Made by a program: the position numbers and the translations under genes. Shown one piece after another: positions 29,045 to 38,862 of a stretch of 64,000 nucleotides of DNA (position 1 is its first letter; each line of letters begins with the position of its first letter). The stretch comes from an uncultured Polaribacter sp. Lineage in GTDB: Bacteria; Bacteroidota; Bacteroidia; Flavobacteriales; Flavobacteriaceae. Where the stretch lies: NCBI RefSeq assembly GCF_947501385.1, contig NZ_CANMVP010000001.1, positions 248,001 through 312,000 on the forward strand. Direction: 5' to 3'. The notes under the pieces were generated by a model that searched no databases, was not told the DNA's origin, and saw only the letters and a program-made list of their open reading frames with translations.

Positions 29045-29134
29045 TTAATTAAATATTAATACTAATAAAAAGATTAAAATACCAATTATGGCTATTTCAG
29101 TTATTACTTTTTTTAAAGGAATTTTTCTTTGCAT
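29045..29134 (-). CDS. Candidate 29-residue membrane peptide in the leader of the SusC/D operon
   Basis: ATG at 29134 to TAA at 29047-29045 encodes 29 residues: a basic start (MQRKIPLKK) and then one hydrophobic stretch (IAIIGILIFLLVLIF). It begins about 21 nt below the predicted -7 box (29155-29162), so it would be the first coding sequence of the transcript, and it ends 5 nt before the GH3 start. No homologue is known to me; it could be a real leader peptide or chance in AT-rich DNA. Confidence 0.35.
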   Translation of the reverse strand: MQRKIPLKKVITEIAIIGILIFLLVLIFN

Positions 29135-29154
29135 ATTAACTCACACTAGTTTTT

Positions 29155-29219
29155 CAAATATAGAAACTTGACATACCTGTAGATAAAACTTTAAATGCAT
29201 GAGATGATAATTTTGTTGC
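29155..29219 (-). promoter_or_regulatory. Shared xylan regulon module, site 4 (upstream of GH3-SusC-SusD)
   Basis: The motif at 29197-29219 begins GCAACAAAAT and ends TGC in gene sense. The box TATATTTG at 29155-29162 is a perfect match to the Bacteroidota -7 consensus TAnnTTTG. The spacer is 34 nt, as at the other five sites. This copy anchors the interpretation of the other boxes, which all end in A rather than G. Confidence 0.65.
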
Positions 29220-29308
29220 TTTTTAGGTTAAATAAGCACTAATACATCATTTGATATATCTTTTACTAGTTGTAGTTCTAATTTCTTGAAGTACTAATGG
29301 GAAAAGAG

Positions 29309-32300
29309 TTATTCTTTAATTTCAACATCAGTTGGAAGTACCCCAAAATGTGCTTTGAAACATTTTGTAAAATAGGATGCTGATGAAAAGCCAACTTTAT
29401 AGCAAACTTCGTTTACATAGGCAGAACCTGTTTCTAATATTTGATAAGCTCTTTCTAACCTAATCTTTCTTAACAATTCATTTGGAGTTTGCCCTGTTAA
29501 GGTTTTAATTTTTCTATATAATTGGCTTCTACTTAAATTTACTTCGCTTGCTAAATCTTCTACACTTAATGCTGAATTACTTACATTTTCTCCTATATAA
29601 GCCAATACTTTATTTATAAATTCTTTGTCTATTGATGTTGAATTTATATTTTCTTTTGCGCCACTAACTTCACTAAAGTATTTATCAAAAATTAATTTTC
29701 TACTTGTAATTAGTTGAGAAAGTCGAAGTGTTAGCAGTCTCATATCAAAAGGTTTGGTCATATATGCATCTGAACCGTATTCAATACCTTCAATTCTATC
29801 ATCTATTCTTGCTTTTGCTGTAAGCATTAATAATGGAATATGGCTAGTTTTTATATCTGTTTTTATACGTTTACAAAATTCAAAACCGTCCATTTCTGGC
29901 ATTATTACATCTGTCAAAATAACATCCGGAAAAGATTTTTGAGCAATAACAAGTCCTTCTTTACCATTATTTGCAAGTAAAACTTTGTATGATTTGTTTA
30001 ATTCTGTTTTTAGGTAATTTCTTAGTTCAGTATTGTCTTCAACTACTAATATTGTATATTTTTTTGCAACAACTTCTTTCTCTAATTCGTTTATTTCTTC
30101 AATCATAATTTGGCTTTCTGGAATAAAATTTACCTCTTCTTTAGGCTCATCTATTTCTTTTTTGAAGCTCATTATTTCATCTTTAGAAAAATGAGATTTC
30201 CCTTTTGGCAAAAATATTCTAAACGTAGTACCTTCATCTACTTTACTTTCTACCTCAATTTTTCCTTTGTGTAATTTTACAAAGCTATTTACCACTTCTA
30301 AACCAATACCTGTGCTTCCATAATAGGTTTTATTTAAATTTTCTACTTGGTAAAAACGCTCGAAAATTTTATCAATTTGTTTTTTCTTTAAACCAGGACC
30401 TGTATCAGAAATTACAATTTCTACTACTTTTACTGGTGTAGATTCTGATAGTAAAGGCAAAATACAATCTTCATCATTATCAATTAGATTTACATTAATT
30501 GCACCATAATCTGGTGTAACTTTTAGTGCATTAGATAAAATATTGAAAATTATTTTCTCTAACATATTTTCATCTGCCCAAGTTTTAATAACAGAAATAT
30601 CAGTATCTAGCGTTAGTAAAATATTTCTTGTTAACGCTTCTTCTTTAAAAAACAAAACAATATTTTTTGTAAAATTGACTAAATTAATTTGTGTAGCTCT
30701 AATTCTAACCTTATCGAATTCTAATTTTCTTAAATCCATGAGCTCGTTTATCAATCTATACAAACGATCAGAATTTCTATAAATAGTATTATGTTTTGAT
30801 TTGATTGATTCTGGAAGATTTAAATCCTCATCTCTCATGATATCTTTTAACGGATTTAAAATTAAGGTTAATGGTGTTCTAAATTCGTGAGAAATATTAG
30901 TGAAAAATTGTAATTTTTTTTGATTTAAAACTTCTTTTTGATTTCTCTGGTTTCTTTCGTTTTTTATAAGCTGTTTTTCTTTTATTCTATCTTGTGTAAC
31001 TTTATTTAATAATAAAATACCGAGAATAAATAAGATTAAATAAGATACTAGAGCCCAATTGGTTTTCCACCAAGGAGGTAAAATGGTAATTTTTAATTCT
31101 AAAGGTTTTTCATTCCAGATACCATCGTTATTTGCGGCTTTTAGTTTAAAAGTATAATCTCCGTAATCTAGGTTTGTATAAGTAGCACTTCTTTGATTAC
31201 CTACATAATTCCATGATTTTTCTAATCCTTCTAAATAATAAGCATATTGATTTTTCTCTGGTCTTGTGTAGTTAAGTGCTGTATATTCTAAAGTAAATAC
31301 AGATTGTTTATGAGTAAACGCAATGCTATTTGTTTGGGTAATTACTTTAGATAGTGGAGAATTTTCTTCATTTGGCAAAACATCTTTATTAAAGATTTTT
31401 AGACCTGTTAAATATAAAGAAGGTACACTAGTATTAATATTTAACTTTTCAGGATCAAAATAATCTACACCTTTATAATTCCCAAAATAAAGTTTACCTT
31501 CTTCATCTTTAAATGAAGCATTAAAATTAAAATCATCAGAAAGCAAACCATCATTAGTGGTGTAATTTATAAACTCATTGGTTTCTAAATTCAATTTTGT
31601 AATTCCAGAATTACCACTGACCCAAATACTACCTTCATCATCACTAATAATACTAGCTATATTCTCTTCTATTAAACCAGAATCTTTATTATACCATTTA
31701 AAAACATTTTTCTGCTTATCGTATCTACAAAGTCCTGCACCTCTTGTACCAATCCAAATATAATTCCCTGTTTCATATAATGACAATATATGGATTGCGC
31801 TTTTTAAATTGTTATATCCTTCAGCCATTGGCTTTACAAATGAAGTAACATTTAAAGCACCGTCTTTATCTTTATTTAACTTAAAAAGACCTGCTGTTGT
31901 GCCTACCCAAATAGCCCCTTTTTGGTCAATTAATATTTTTCTAACATCACTTGTATTAATGCCATACTTTACAAATTGTTCTGAATTATAATGGGTAATA
32001 GTATTTGTTTTTGGGTTAAAAGAATTTAAACCAGCGTAAAAGGTTCCTATCCAAATAATGCCATCCTTGTCTTCATTAAAACTTAAAATTGCATTAGATA
32101 ATAATTGCCCTTTTGAATTTTGAATGTTAATATTGATAAATTTTTTTGCTCCTTTTTTTAGATAATAAATCCCATTATCCCAACTACCAGCCCAAACATT
32201 CTCTTTACTATCTATAAAAATAGTTTGAATATAATTACTTGTTAGCCCAGGAAATGTTTTACTATTTAATGTGTTTATATGCTTTACTTTACCCGTTTTA

Positions 32301-33460
32301 GAATCAAGTATATCAATACCACCTCCATCCATCGCTATCCATAATCTATCATAATTATCTTTAACAATACCAGTAACAGACTCTGTTTGAAGAGAATTTG
32401 GATTACTAGATAAGCTTTCTATATTTTGAAATTTATCAAACAAAAGATCACTTACAACAACTCCATTATTGTAATATCCCATCCATATTCTTTGTTTTTT
32501 ATCAGTAAATAAAGACCAAATAGAATTAGAGCGAATGCTATTTTCATCTGCTTTGTTATATAAGTATGTTTTTATTGTATTTCCATTCTCATCTAGATGA
32601 AAAAGTCCATCATTTTCAGAACCTATAAGCAAAGTTTTGTCCGCTAACTGAACCAAAGATAAAATTCTCTTTTGGGTGACCGGAATTTTTAAATAATCTA
32701 ATATAATTTTGTCTTGAACTTTGTATTTAAAAACACCTTTATTGTAAGTACCTACCCATAAGTTACTTTCTGAATCTACCAACATATTTTGTATAGGAAT
32801 TGTAAAAATGGATTCAGAAAGCCCTTTTATTGTTATTGGATTTACAATTTTTGAACTTAAATGATCTACAATTTTAAGACCCAAACTTGTACCTAAAAAT
32901 ATAGTGCCAGATTTATGAACTTTTATCGAGTTTATTGCAGGATTACTACCATCTTTTGTGGGTATTCTTTCTGCTTTTTTTGTTTCTAAATTTAATTTGA
33001 ACAGCCCATAATTTCTGGTTCCTATGTATAGAAAACCATTACTTTCACCTATAGATAAAACAGAAATGTTTACATCTTCTAATTGACCAACTTGAATCTT
33101 TATAAACTGATCTAATTTTCTATCATAAAAGTTTAAGCCATCTTCTGTACCAATCCAAAGATCATTATTTTTACCTAAATAAGAAGTAAAAATGAGATTA
33201 CTACTTATAGACGTTTTATCCTCGTGTTTAAACTTATAAGAAGTATAATCTATTCCATCAAATTTGTACAAACCAGACCCGTTTGTTCCAATCCAAATAA
33301 AACCATAGTGGTCTTGGTTAATTGTGTATATACCCACTTTAGAAATGCCTTCTTTAATACTTTCAAAATTAAATTCTTGTGTATTATTTTGTGAGCTAGC
33401 ACTTATACAAAAAAAAATGTAAAAAGCTAAAAACAGAAAGAGACTCCATTTATTTCGCAT
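29309..33460 (-). CDS. Hybrid two-component regulator (HTCS), xylan locus
   Basis: 1383 residues in one chain: signal peptide; about 14 periplasmic two-component-propeller (Reg_prop) repeats to about residue 730; Y_Y_Y domain (YAYYLEGLEKSWNYVG) to about 805; membrane helix about 815-835; histidine kinase with FFTNISHEFRTP and ATPase motifs (DTGPGLKK, GSTGIGLEV); receiver domain with ILVVEDN and LTDVIMPEMDG; C-terminal AraC helix-turn-helix (SVEDLASEVNLSRSQLYRKI). It senses an oligosaccharide in the periplasm and activates transcription directly. It is last in the xylose operon, whose promoter carries the shared module, so it may autoregulate. It is the best candidate to bind that module. Confidence 0.93.
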   Translation of the reverse strand: MRNKWSLFLFLAFYIFFCISASSQNNTQEFNFESIKEGISKVGIYTINQDHYGFIWIGTNGSGLYKFDGIDYTSYKFKHEDKTSISSNLIFTSYLGKNNDLWIGTEDGLNFYDRKLDQFIKIQVGQLEDVNISVLSIGESNGFLYIGTRNYGLFKLNLETKKAERIPTKDGSNPAINSIKVHKSGTIFLGTSLGLKIVDHLSSKIVNPITIKGLSESIFTIPIQNMLVDSESNLWVGTYNKGVFKYKVQDKIILDYLKIPVTQKRILSLVQLADKTLLIGSENDGLFHLDENGNTIKTYLYNKADENSIRSNSIWSLFTDKKQRIWMGYYNNGVVVSDLLFDKFQNIESLSSNPNSLQTESVTGIVKDNYDRLWIAMDGGGIDILDSKTGKVKHINTLNSKTFPGLTSNYIQTIFIDSKENVWAGSWDNGIYYLKKGAKKFININIQNSKGQLLSNAILSFNEDKDGIIWIGTFYAGLNSFNPKTNTITHYNSEQFVKYGINTSDVRKILIDQKGAIWVGTTAGLFKLNKDKDGALNVTSFVKPMAEGYNNLKSAIHILSLYETGNYIWIGTRGAGLCRYDKQKNVFKWYNKDSGLIEENIASIISDDEGSIWVSGNSGITKLNLETNEFINYTTNDGLLSDDFNFNASFKDEEGKLYFGNYKGVDYFDPEKLNINTSVPSLYLTGLKIFNKDVLPNEENSPLSKVITQTNSIAFTHKQSVFTLEYTALNYTRPEKNQYAYYLEGLEKSWNYVGNQRSATYTNLDYGDYTFKLKAANNDGIWNEKPLELKITILPPWWKTNWALVSYLILFILGILLLNKVTQDRIKEKQLIKNERNQRNQKEVLNQKKLQFFTNISHEFRTPLTLILNPLKDIMRDEDLNLPESIKSKHNTIYRNSDRLYRLINELMDLRKLEFDKVRIRATQINLVNFTKNIVLFFKEEALTRNILLTLDTDISVIKTWADENMLEKIIFNILSNALKVTPDYGAINVNLIDNDEDCILPLLSESTPVKVVEIVISDTGPGLKKKQIDKIFERFYQVENLNKTYYGSTGIGLEVVNSFVKLHKGKIEVESKVDEGTTFRIFLPKGKSHFSKDEIMSFKKEIDEPKEEVNFIPESQIMIEEINELEKEVVAKKYTILVVEDNTELRNYLKTELNKSYKVLLANNGKEGLVIAQKSFPDVILTDVIMPEMDGFEFCKRIKTDIKTSHIPLLMLTAKARIDDRIEGIEYGSDAYMTKPFDMRLLTLRLSQLITSRKLIFDKYFSEVSGAKENINSTSIDKEFINKVLAYIGENVSNSALSVEDLASEVNLSRSQLYRKIKTLTGQTPNELLRKIRLERAYQILETGSAYVNEVCYKVGFSSASYFTKCFKAHFGVLPTDVEIKE

Positions 33461-33472
33461 AATTCTTATGGT

Positions 33473-36316
33473 TTAATTCGGATTAAAGTTACTGTTTTTT
33501 GCTAAAATAAAACGATCCATTTTAAAGCCATCTTCTCTCATAGAAAAAGAAATTATATACTCTCCTGATTTATCAAAGTTTAGATAAATAGTCTCTGCAA
33601 CTCCACAATGGTTATCTGGCATTCTTTGTGCAGAAGACCAAGTCCATTTATTTTTTTCTGTACACCATTGTATTCTTGCTCCACTTTCTTGCCATTTTTC
33701 ATTAAGGCCAATATGTACGCCATTGTCTTCAGTACCTGAAGAAAATGCGCTTACCCAAACGTAATATTTACCAGGATTGTTAATTTTTATTTTGTAAGAA
33801 ACAATGCCCCCTGTTCCAGAAACTGGGAAAAAATTTTCTCCAATAATCAATTTGTCATCGTGGGTAATTCTGGTATCTGGAAAAGCTTCTATATAACTAT
33901 TTTTACTAGCTGAATTAATTGGATTGGCTTTAGTTGTTTTATCTTCTAAAGACCTAACTATCCAATCTCTTTTTGTGCTGTTGTTATCTTTATAATGATA
34001 ATTTTCTGCTTCAATTACTAACATTCCGTCTTTTTCTTCAAAAGGTTTTGTGTCTTTTAAAATGTTTGCAATCGAATAATTTTTTGGAATAAATGTGATA
34101 GAATTCCATCTACCTCTAGACCAAGCTGTTTCATTTCCTTCAGGAATTAAACCGTTTGTGACAGCTTTTGAGGAAACTTCTAAAATATCATTTTTGTGTA
34201 AATAAATATCTTTAATTTGATGACGAACGCTTTTAAAAGAGGTTGTAACTCGTGGATTTTTTATAGTATCTAAAGCAGTTCCGTTTATTTTGATAACATA
34301 TTCAGATTCTCCATCATTTTCTGCTGTAGTTACAAAAGTAAAGTTATAAACTCCAGAAACGCCTCTAAAATTGGTAATTGCAGTTGCAAATTTATTTCTG
34401 TTTTTTTCTGCGGATGCGTCAATTGCTAATACATTATTCGGATAATCTTTATAATAAGAAACTTCATCATCGTTTGTAAAACTAAAATCTTGAATTGCAT
34501 TTAAACTGATGATTTTTTGCTCTTCCTTTTTAGACGCTTTCTTTTCTTTTTTGGTGGCTTTTATTAAGGCAACCCAATCTTTTTCTTTGTTAGGAGGAAA
34601 CCCTATAGCAACTTTATTTCCTCCAACAATCTTTTTTACAGAACCATTAACTAATTTTCCACCAGTTCTTGGATTGTACCATTTTACTGAATATTTTTTA
34701 TCATTGCCAAATAAATTAATGCTAGTTTCAGTTACTTTTGGCAAATAAACCGCATAGATTTCTTGGTTTTTCGCAAACACATAATCATCTTGGTTATCTG
34801 TTAAGCCATCAGCAGTTTGCATTTCATCAAAAGGCAAATACTTATTAAAAAAATCTAACGCGTGTTTTGTTTGTTCCCAAAGAATATCTCTAGATCTCCA
34901 ATCTTCGCAGTTCAAATCGTTATGAGCATATTTATAGCCAAAGTACCATTCTACTCCAGCACCACCAGCCATTAAATTACCCCATAATACTTTGCTTCTA
35001 ATTTCATCGTGATTTGGGTCATCTGCATCTGGCTTTGCACCTGTATCTGCAGGACCAATTTCATCGAGAGCAACCACCCACTGTTTTGAAGTTTTTTGTG
35101 ATTTTATAATCCACTTTTTGGTAACTTCGTGAACTAAATCTGGATGATGAATTTGAATTGAAGAACCATCTAAATACTCAAAACCTAACAATGGATTCAA
35201 ATATAAATCTTGTTCTTTTGGGACAGAATGTGTGTGCAAGGCCACAAAATTTTTATAAGGATCTTGTGTTTTTATATAGGTTGCCATCGCTTTTCTATCT
35301 GCATCATTTTGCCCTTTTGGTGACCAATGAACAGGGCCATTTTCTTCACCTAAATTCCAAGTAATTGCCAAATGATGTGAAAATCTTGCAATTAATTCTC
35401 TGTAATATAATTTACGTTGAGTTTTAAGTTCACCAATATCAAGTAGTAATTCATTCTCTGTTTCTTGTGTAACAATGTGTAGCATTAACCCTAAAGCATC
35501 CATATGATCAAAAACAATTTCCCATTGGTCTAATTTACTGGTATCAAAACGCGTTCGCTCGTTTTTAGTTATCCAAGGCCATACATCTTTTCCATCTCCC
35601 TGCACATTCATTGTAAGAAAATACACAGAATTCATACCTTTTGAAGCCAGGTAATTTAAGGCCCCAATAATATTTTTACCTTTTCCGTTTTTCCAAGTTG
35701 GGTTTCCTTTTTTCCAATCTTTAGCATGTGGTTGATATTTATGAGATGGTGGTGTTTCATCAAACTCAAAATAGCCCAAAAAGTTTTCTGGGCTATCTGT
35801 ACCCCCTTTTAAAAAAGGTTTGTTTGATTCTGAATAATATAAATAACGTTCGTTTTTATAAACCAAACGTCCATTAATTCTGTCTTTACTTTTTTTGATT
35901 ACAAAACTACCTGAAGCGCCATCAAAACCAATTGATTTTCCTGAATTTTCATCCTCATTAACGGCTATTTCATTTCCTGTTCTAAAAGAAGCTTTGTATG
36001 TCCATTTACCTGTTTTATTGGGCATAAAACGCACTTGCCAAACAGGTCCTTTTTTGGCACTTGTTTCTGCTGCATTTCCATCTGTAGCAAAGAAACCTGG
36101 AACTGTTATTTTAAAATCTCCATTAGTAAAAGTTACGTTTAATCTATAGTTTAAAAACGGATTGTTTGCATCGGTTTCAGCAAGTTCTTTATACTTAAAA
36201 TTGATGGTTACTTTATGCCATTTTTCTAATTTTCCTTCAATTTTATGTTGAGAAAAGCTCCCAAAACTAAAAATGAAAAATGACACATAAAAAAACAGTT
36301 TTTTTTTAATCAACAT
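33473..36316 (-). CDS. DUF5060 protein with putative clan-A-like hydrolase barrel and C-terminal CBM-like domain
   Basis: 947 residues with a signal peptide (1-22, FSFGSFSQ). Residues about 25-140 form a DUF5060 beta-sandwich (VWQVRFMPNKTGKWTYKASF). About 150-520 looks like a TIM barrel: WNLGEENG (Glu324/325) and VALDEIG (Glu419) sit where clan GH-A enzymes carry acid/base and nucleophile. After a middle beta domain, about 770-945 resembles a carbohydrate-binding module (VIEAENYHYKD ... YYVWVSAFSSG ... MDRFIL), similar in pattern to the end of the 44105 lipoprotein. No substrate is known to me. Located between transketolase and the HTCS in the xylose operon. Confidence 0.7.
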   Translation of the reverse strand: MLIKKKLFFYVSFFIFSFGSFSQHKIEGKLEKWHKVTINFKYKELAETDANNPFLNYRLNVTFTNGDFKITVPGFFATDGNAAETSAKKGPVWQVRFMPNKTGKWTYKASFRTGNEIAVNEDENSGKSIGFDGASGSFVIKKSKDRINGRLVYKNERYLYYSESNKPFLKGGTDSPENFLGYFEFDETPPSHKYQPHAKDWKKGNPTWKNGKGKNIIGALNYLASKGMNSVYFLTMNVQGDGKDVWPWITKNERTRFDTSKLDQWEIVFDHMDALGLMLHIVTQETENELLLDIGELKTQRKLYYRELIARFSHHLAITWNLGEENGPVHWSPKGQNDADRKAMATYIKTQDPYKNFVALHTHSVPKEQDLYLNPLLGFEYLDGSSIQIHHPDLVHEVTKKWIIKSQKTSKQWVVALDEIGPADTGAKPDADDPNHDEIRSKVLWGNLMAGGAGVEWYFGYKYAHNDLNCEDWRSRDILWEQTKHALDFFNKYLPFDEMQTADGLTDNQDDYVFAKNQEIYAVYLPKVTETSINLFGNDKKYSVKWYNPRTGGKLVNGSVKKIVGGNKVAIGFPPNKEKDWVALIKATKKEKKASKKEEQKIISLNAIQDFSFTNDDEVSYYKDYPNNVLAIDASAEKNRNKFATAITNFRGVSGVYNFTFVTTAENDGESEYVIKINGTALDTIKNPRVTTSFKSVRHQIKDIYLHKNDILEVSSKAVTNGLIPEGNETAWSRGRWNSITFIPKNYSIANILKDTKPFEEKDGMLVIEAENYHYKDNNSTKRDWIVRSLEDKTTKANPINSASKNSYIEAFPDTRITHDDKLIIGENFFPVSGTGGIVSYKIKINNPGKYYVWVSAFSSGTEDNGVHIGLNEKWQESGARIQWCTEKNKWTWSSAQRMPDNHCGVAETIYLNFDKSGEYIISFSMREDGFKMDRFILAKNSNFNPN

Positions 36317-36363
36317 AACCTAAAAATTTATTGAACTTAATATTTAAAGCGATTTTAAAATTA

Positions 36364-37329
36364 TTATTTTCTCTGTATCACTTTTTCTGATGCTCTTACA
36401 ATAGCTGCTGCATTTAATCCATATTTATCCATTAACTGAGCAGGCGTTGCAGATTCACCAAAAGTATCATTAGTAGCTACAAACTCTTGTGGAGTTGGTG
36501 TACTTAAAGCCAATGTTCTAGCTACACTTTCGCCTAAACCACCTAAAAAGTTATGCTCTTCAGCAGTAACAATACAACCTGTTTTTGCGACAGAATCTAA
36601 AATTGCTTTTTCATCTAAAGGTTTAATGGTGTGTATGTTTATTACTTCTGCAGAAATTCCTTTTTTATTTAATATTTTGCACGCTTCTAGAGCTTCCCAG
36701 ACTAAATGACCAGTAGCTACGATAGTTACATCTGTACCTTTTTGTAAATGCACTGCTTTACCAACTTCAAACTTTTGATCTGATGGTGTAAAATTAGCAA
36801 CTACTGGACGTCCAAAACGCAAATAAACAGAACCTTCATAATCTGCTATTGCAATAGTGGCCGCTTTGGTTTGGTTGTAATCACAGGTGTTAATTACAGT
36901 CATTCCTGGTAACATTTTCATCAATCCAATATCTTCTAAAATTTGATGTGTTGCACCATCTTCACCTAAAGTTAAACCTGCGTGAGATGCACAAATTTTT
37001 ACATTTTTGTTTGAGTAAGCAATGGATTGACGTATTTGATCGTACACTCTACCAGTAGAAAAATTGGCAAAAGTTCCTGTAAACGGAATTTTACCACCAA
37101 TAGTTAAACCTGCTGCAATACCCATCATATTTGCTTCGGCAATTCCTATTTGGAAAAAACGTTCTGGGTTTTCATTAATAAAATCTTGCATTTTTAAAGA
37201 GCCTATTAAATCTGCACATAAGGCAACTACATTTGGATTTGTTCTTCCTAATTCTGTTAAACCTGCTCCAAAACCAGATCTTGTGTCTTTACTTCCTTGA
37301 TTTTTATATTCTTTCATCTTTCTAATCAA
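36364..37329 (-). CDS. tktB: Transketolase, C-terminal subunit
   Basis: 321 residues corresponding to the pyrimidine-binding and C-terminal domains of transketolase (RSGFGAGLTELGRTNPNVV, QIGIAEANMMGIAAGL with the catalytic Glu, HAGLTLGEDGATHQ). It follows the N-terminal subunit gene with a one-base gap; translation may begin at Met1 or Met5. Together they transfer two-carbon units between pentose phosphates in the non-oxidative pentose phosphate pathway, needed for rapid xylulose-5-phosphate flux. Confidence 0.93.
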   Translation of the reverse strand: MIRKMKEYKNQGSKDTRSGFGAGLTELGRTNPNVVALCADLIGSLKMQDFINENPERFFQIGIAEANMMGIAAGLTIGGKIPFTGTFANFSTGRVYDQIRQSIAYSNKNVKICASHAGLTLGEDGATHQILEDIGLMKMLPGMTVINTCDYNQTKAATIAIADYEGSVYLRFGRPVVANFTPSDQKFEVGKAVHLQKGTDVTIVATGHLVWEALEACKILNKKGISAEVINIHTIKPLDEKAILDSVAKTGCIVTAEEHNFLGGLGESVARTLALSTPTPQEFVATNDTFGESATPAQLMDKYGLNAAAIVRASEKVIQRK

Positions 37330-37330
37330 T

Positions 37331-38170
37331 TTAATAGTCTCCTAATGTTTCAGGATTCTGGCTTAATGCATTTGCTAATTGTTCATCACTAGGTGCTTTT
37401 CCATGCCAAGCATGTGTATGCATCATAAAATCTACTCCATTACCCATCATTGTTTCTAAAAGAATACAAACAGGTTTTCCGTTATTCGCTTTTTCTTTTG
37501 CTTCTTTTAATCCGTTTAAAATGGCTTCTAAATTATTACCTTCTTTTACTTCTAAAACAATCCAATCAAAAGCTTCAAATTTTGCTTTAATGCTTCCCAT
37601 TGGTAAAACATCATTTGTAGCACCATCTATTTGCTGTCCATTTAAATCTATGGTTGCAATTAAATTATCAACTTTTTTTGCTGATGCGTACATAATTGCT
37701 TCCCAGTTTTGACCTTCTTGTAATTCTCCATCTCCGTGTAAAGTGTACACTAATTTAGAATCATTATTCAGTTTCTTTGCTTGTGCAGCTCCTAAAGCTA
37801 CAGACATTCCCTGTCCTAAAGAACCAGATGCAATTCTTACGCCTGGTAAACCTTCATGCGTTGTTGGATGCCCTTGTAATCTAGAATCTAACAATCTAAA
37901 TGTGTTTAATTCATCAACAGGAAAATAACCTCTTCTTGCTAAAACACTATAAAAAACTGGAGAAATATGACCATTAGAAAGAAAAAATAAATCTTCATTT
38001 TCTCCATCCATTTTAAAATCGATGTCAATTTCCATCACTTCATTATAAAGTGCAACTAAAAATTCTGTACATCCTAAAGAACCTCCTGGATGTCCAGAAT
38101 TTACTTTATGTACCATTCGTAAAATGTCCCTTCTAGTTTGAGAAACGATACTTTGTAAATCTTGCATCAT
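37331..38170 (-). CDS. tktA: Transketolase, N-terminal (TPP-binding) subunit
   Basis: 279 residues with the TPP-binding half of transketolase: VNSGHPGGSLG, GSLGQGMSVALGAA and the GDGELQEGQNWEAIMYA motif that binds Mg and diphosphate. The split into two adjacent genes is a common arrangement for some bacterial and archaeal transketolases. One base separates it from each neighbour (transaldolase above, C-terminal subunit below), so the three are tightly co-expressed. Confidence 0.93.
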   Translation of the reverse strand: MMQDLQSIVSQTRRDILRMVHKVNSGHPGGSLGCTEFLVALYNEVMEIDIDFKMDGENEDLFFLSNGHISPVFYSVLARRGYFPVDELNTFRLLDSRLQGHPTTHEGLPGVRIASGSLGQGMSVALGAAQAKKLNNDSKLVYTLHGDGELQEGQNWEAIMYASAKKVDNLIATIDLNGQQIDGATNDVLPMGSIKAKFEAFDWIVLEVKEGNNLEAILNGLKEAKEKANNGKPVCILLETMMGNGVDFMMHTHAWHGKAPSDEQLANALSQNPETLGDY

Positions 38171-38171
38171 T

Positions 38172-38825
38172 TTAATTTCCTTTTTTATAATCTTCTAAAA
38201 ATTTTGCTAATCCACTATCTGTTAAAGGGTGACTTAATAATCCTGTGATGGAAGATAAAGGACCTGTCATAACATCAGAACCAATTTTTGCACAATTAAT
38301 TACATGCATTGTGTGACGTACAGAAGCAGATAGAATTTGAGTTTCAAACCCATAATTATCATAAATATGTCTAATTTCTGAAATTAAATGCAAACCATCT
38401 GTTGAAACATCATCTAATCTTCCTAAAAAAGGAGACATATAGGTTGCCCCTGCTTTAGCTGCCAATAATGCTTGGCCAACAGAAAACACTAACGTTACAT
38501 TCGTTTTTATTCCTTTATCAGAAAAATATTTACAGGCTTTAACTCCGTCTGCAATCATTGGTAATTTTACTACGATTTGAGGATTTAAAGCGGCTAATTC
38601 TTCGCCTTCTTTTACCATATTTTCAAAATCTGTAGCAATTACCTCTGCAGAAACATCGCCATCTACTAATTCACAAATGTCTCTATAATGTTGTAAAATA
38701 TTTTCTTTTCCTGATATTCCTTCTTTTGCCATTAATGATGGGTTTGTTGTAACTCCATCTAAAACACCTAACGCTTGCGCCTCTTTAATTTGGGCTAAAT
38801 TTGCTGTGTCTATAAAAAATTTCAT
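38172..38825 (-). CDS. tal: Transaldolase, TalC/FSA-type short form
   Basis: 217 residues, the short single-domain class I aldolase form: [30 protein letters not shown], Schiff-base lysine Lys87 in IVVKLPM, and SPFLGRLDD. It exchanges three-carbon units between sedoheptulose-7-phosphate and glyceraldehyde-3-phosphate. Its place between the sugar symporter and transketolase makes the operon a self-contained xylose-to-glycolysis route. Fructose-6-phosphate aldolase activity is a less likely alternative. Confidence 0.92.
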   Translation of the reverse strand: MKFFIDTANLAQIKEAQALGVLDGVTTNPSLMAKEGISGKENILQHYRDICELVDGDVSAEVIATDFENMVKEGEELAALNPQIVVKLPMIADGVKACKYFSDKGIKTNVTLVFSVGQALLAAKAGATYMSPFLGRLDDVSTDGLHLISEIRHIYDNYGFETQILSASVRHTMHVINCAKIGSDVMTGPLSSITGLLSHPLTDSGLAKFLEDYKKGN

Positions 38826-38862
38826 TTTATTTTTATTTAATATTTATTAAATTAATTTGTTG

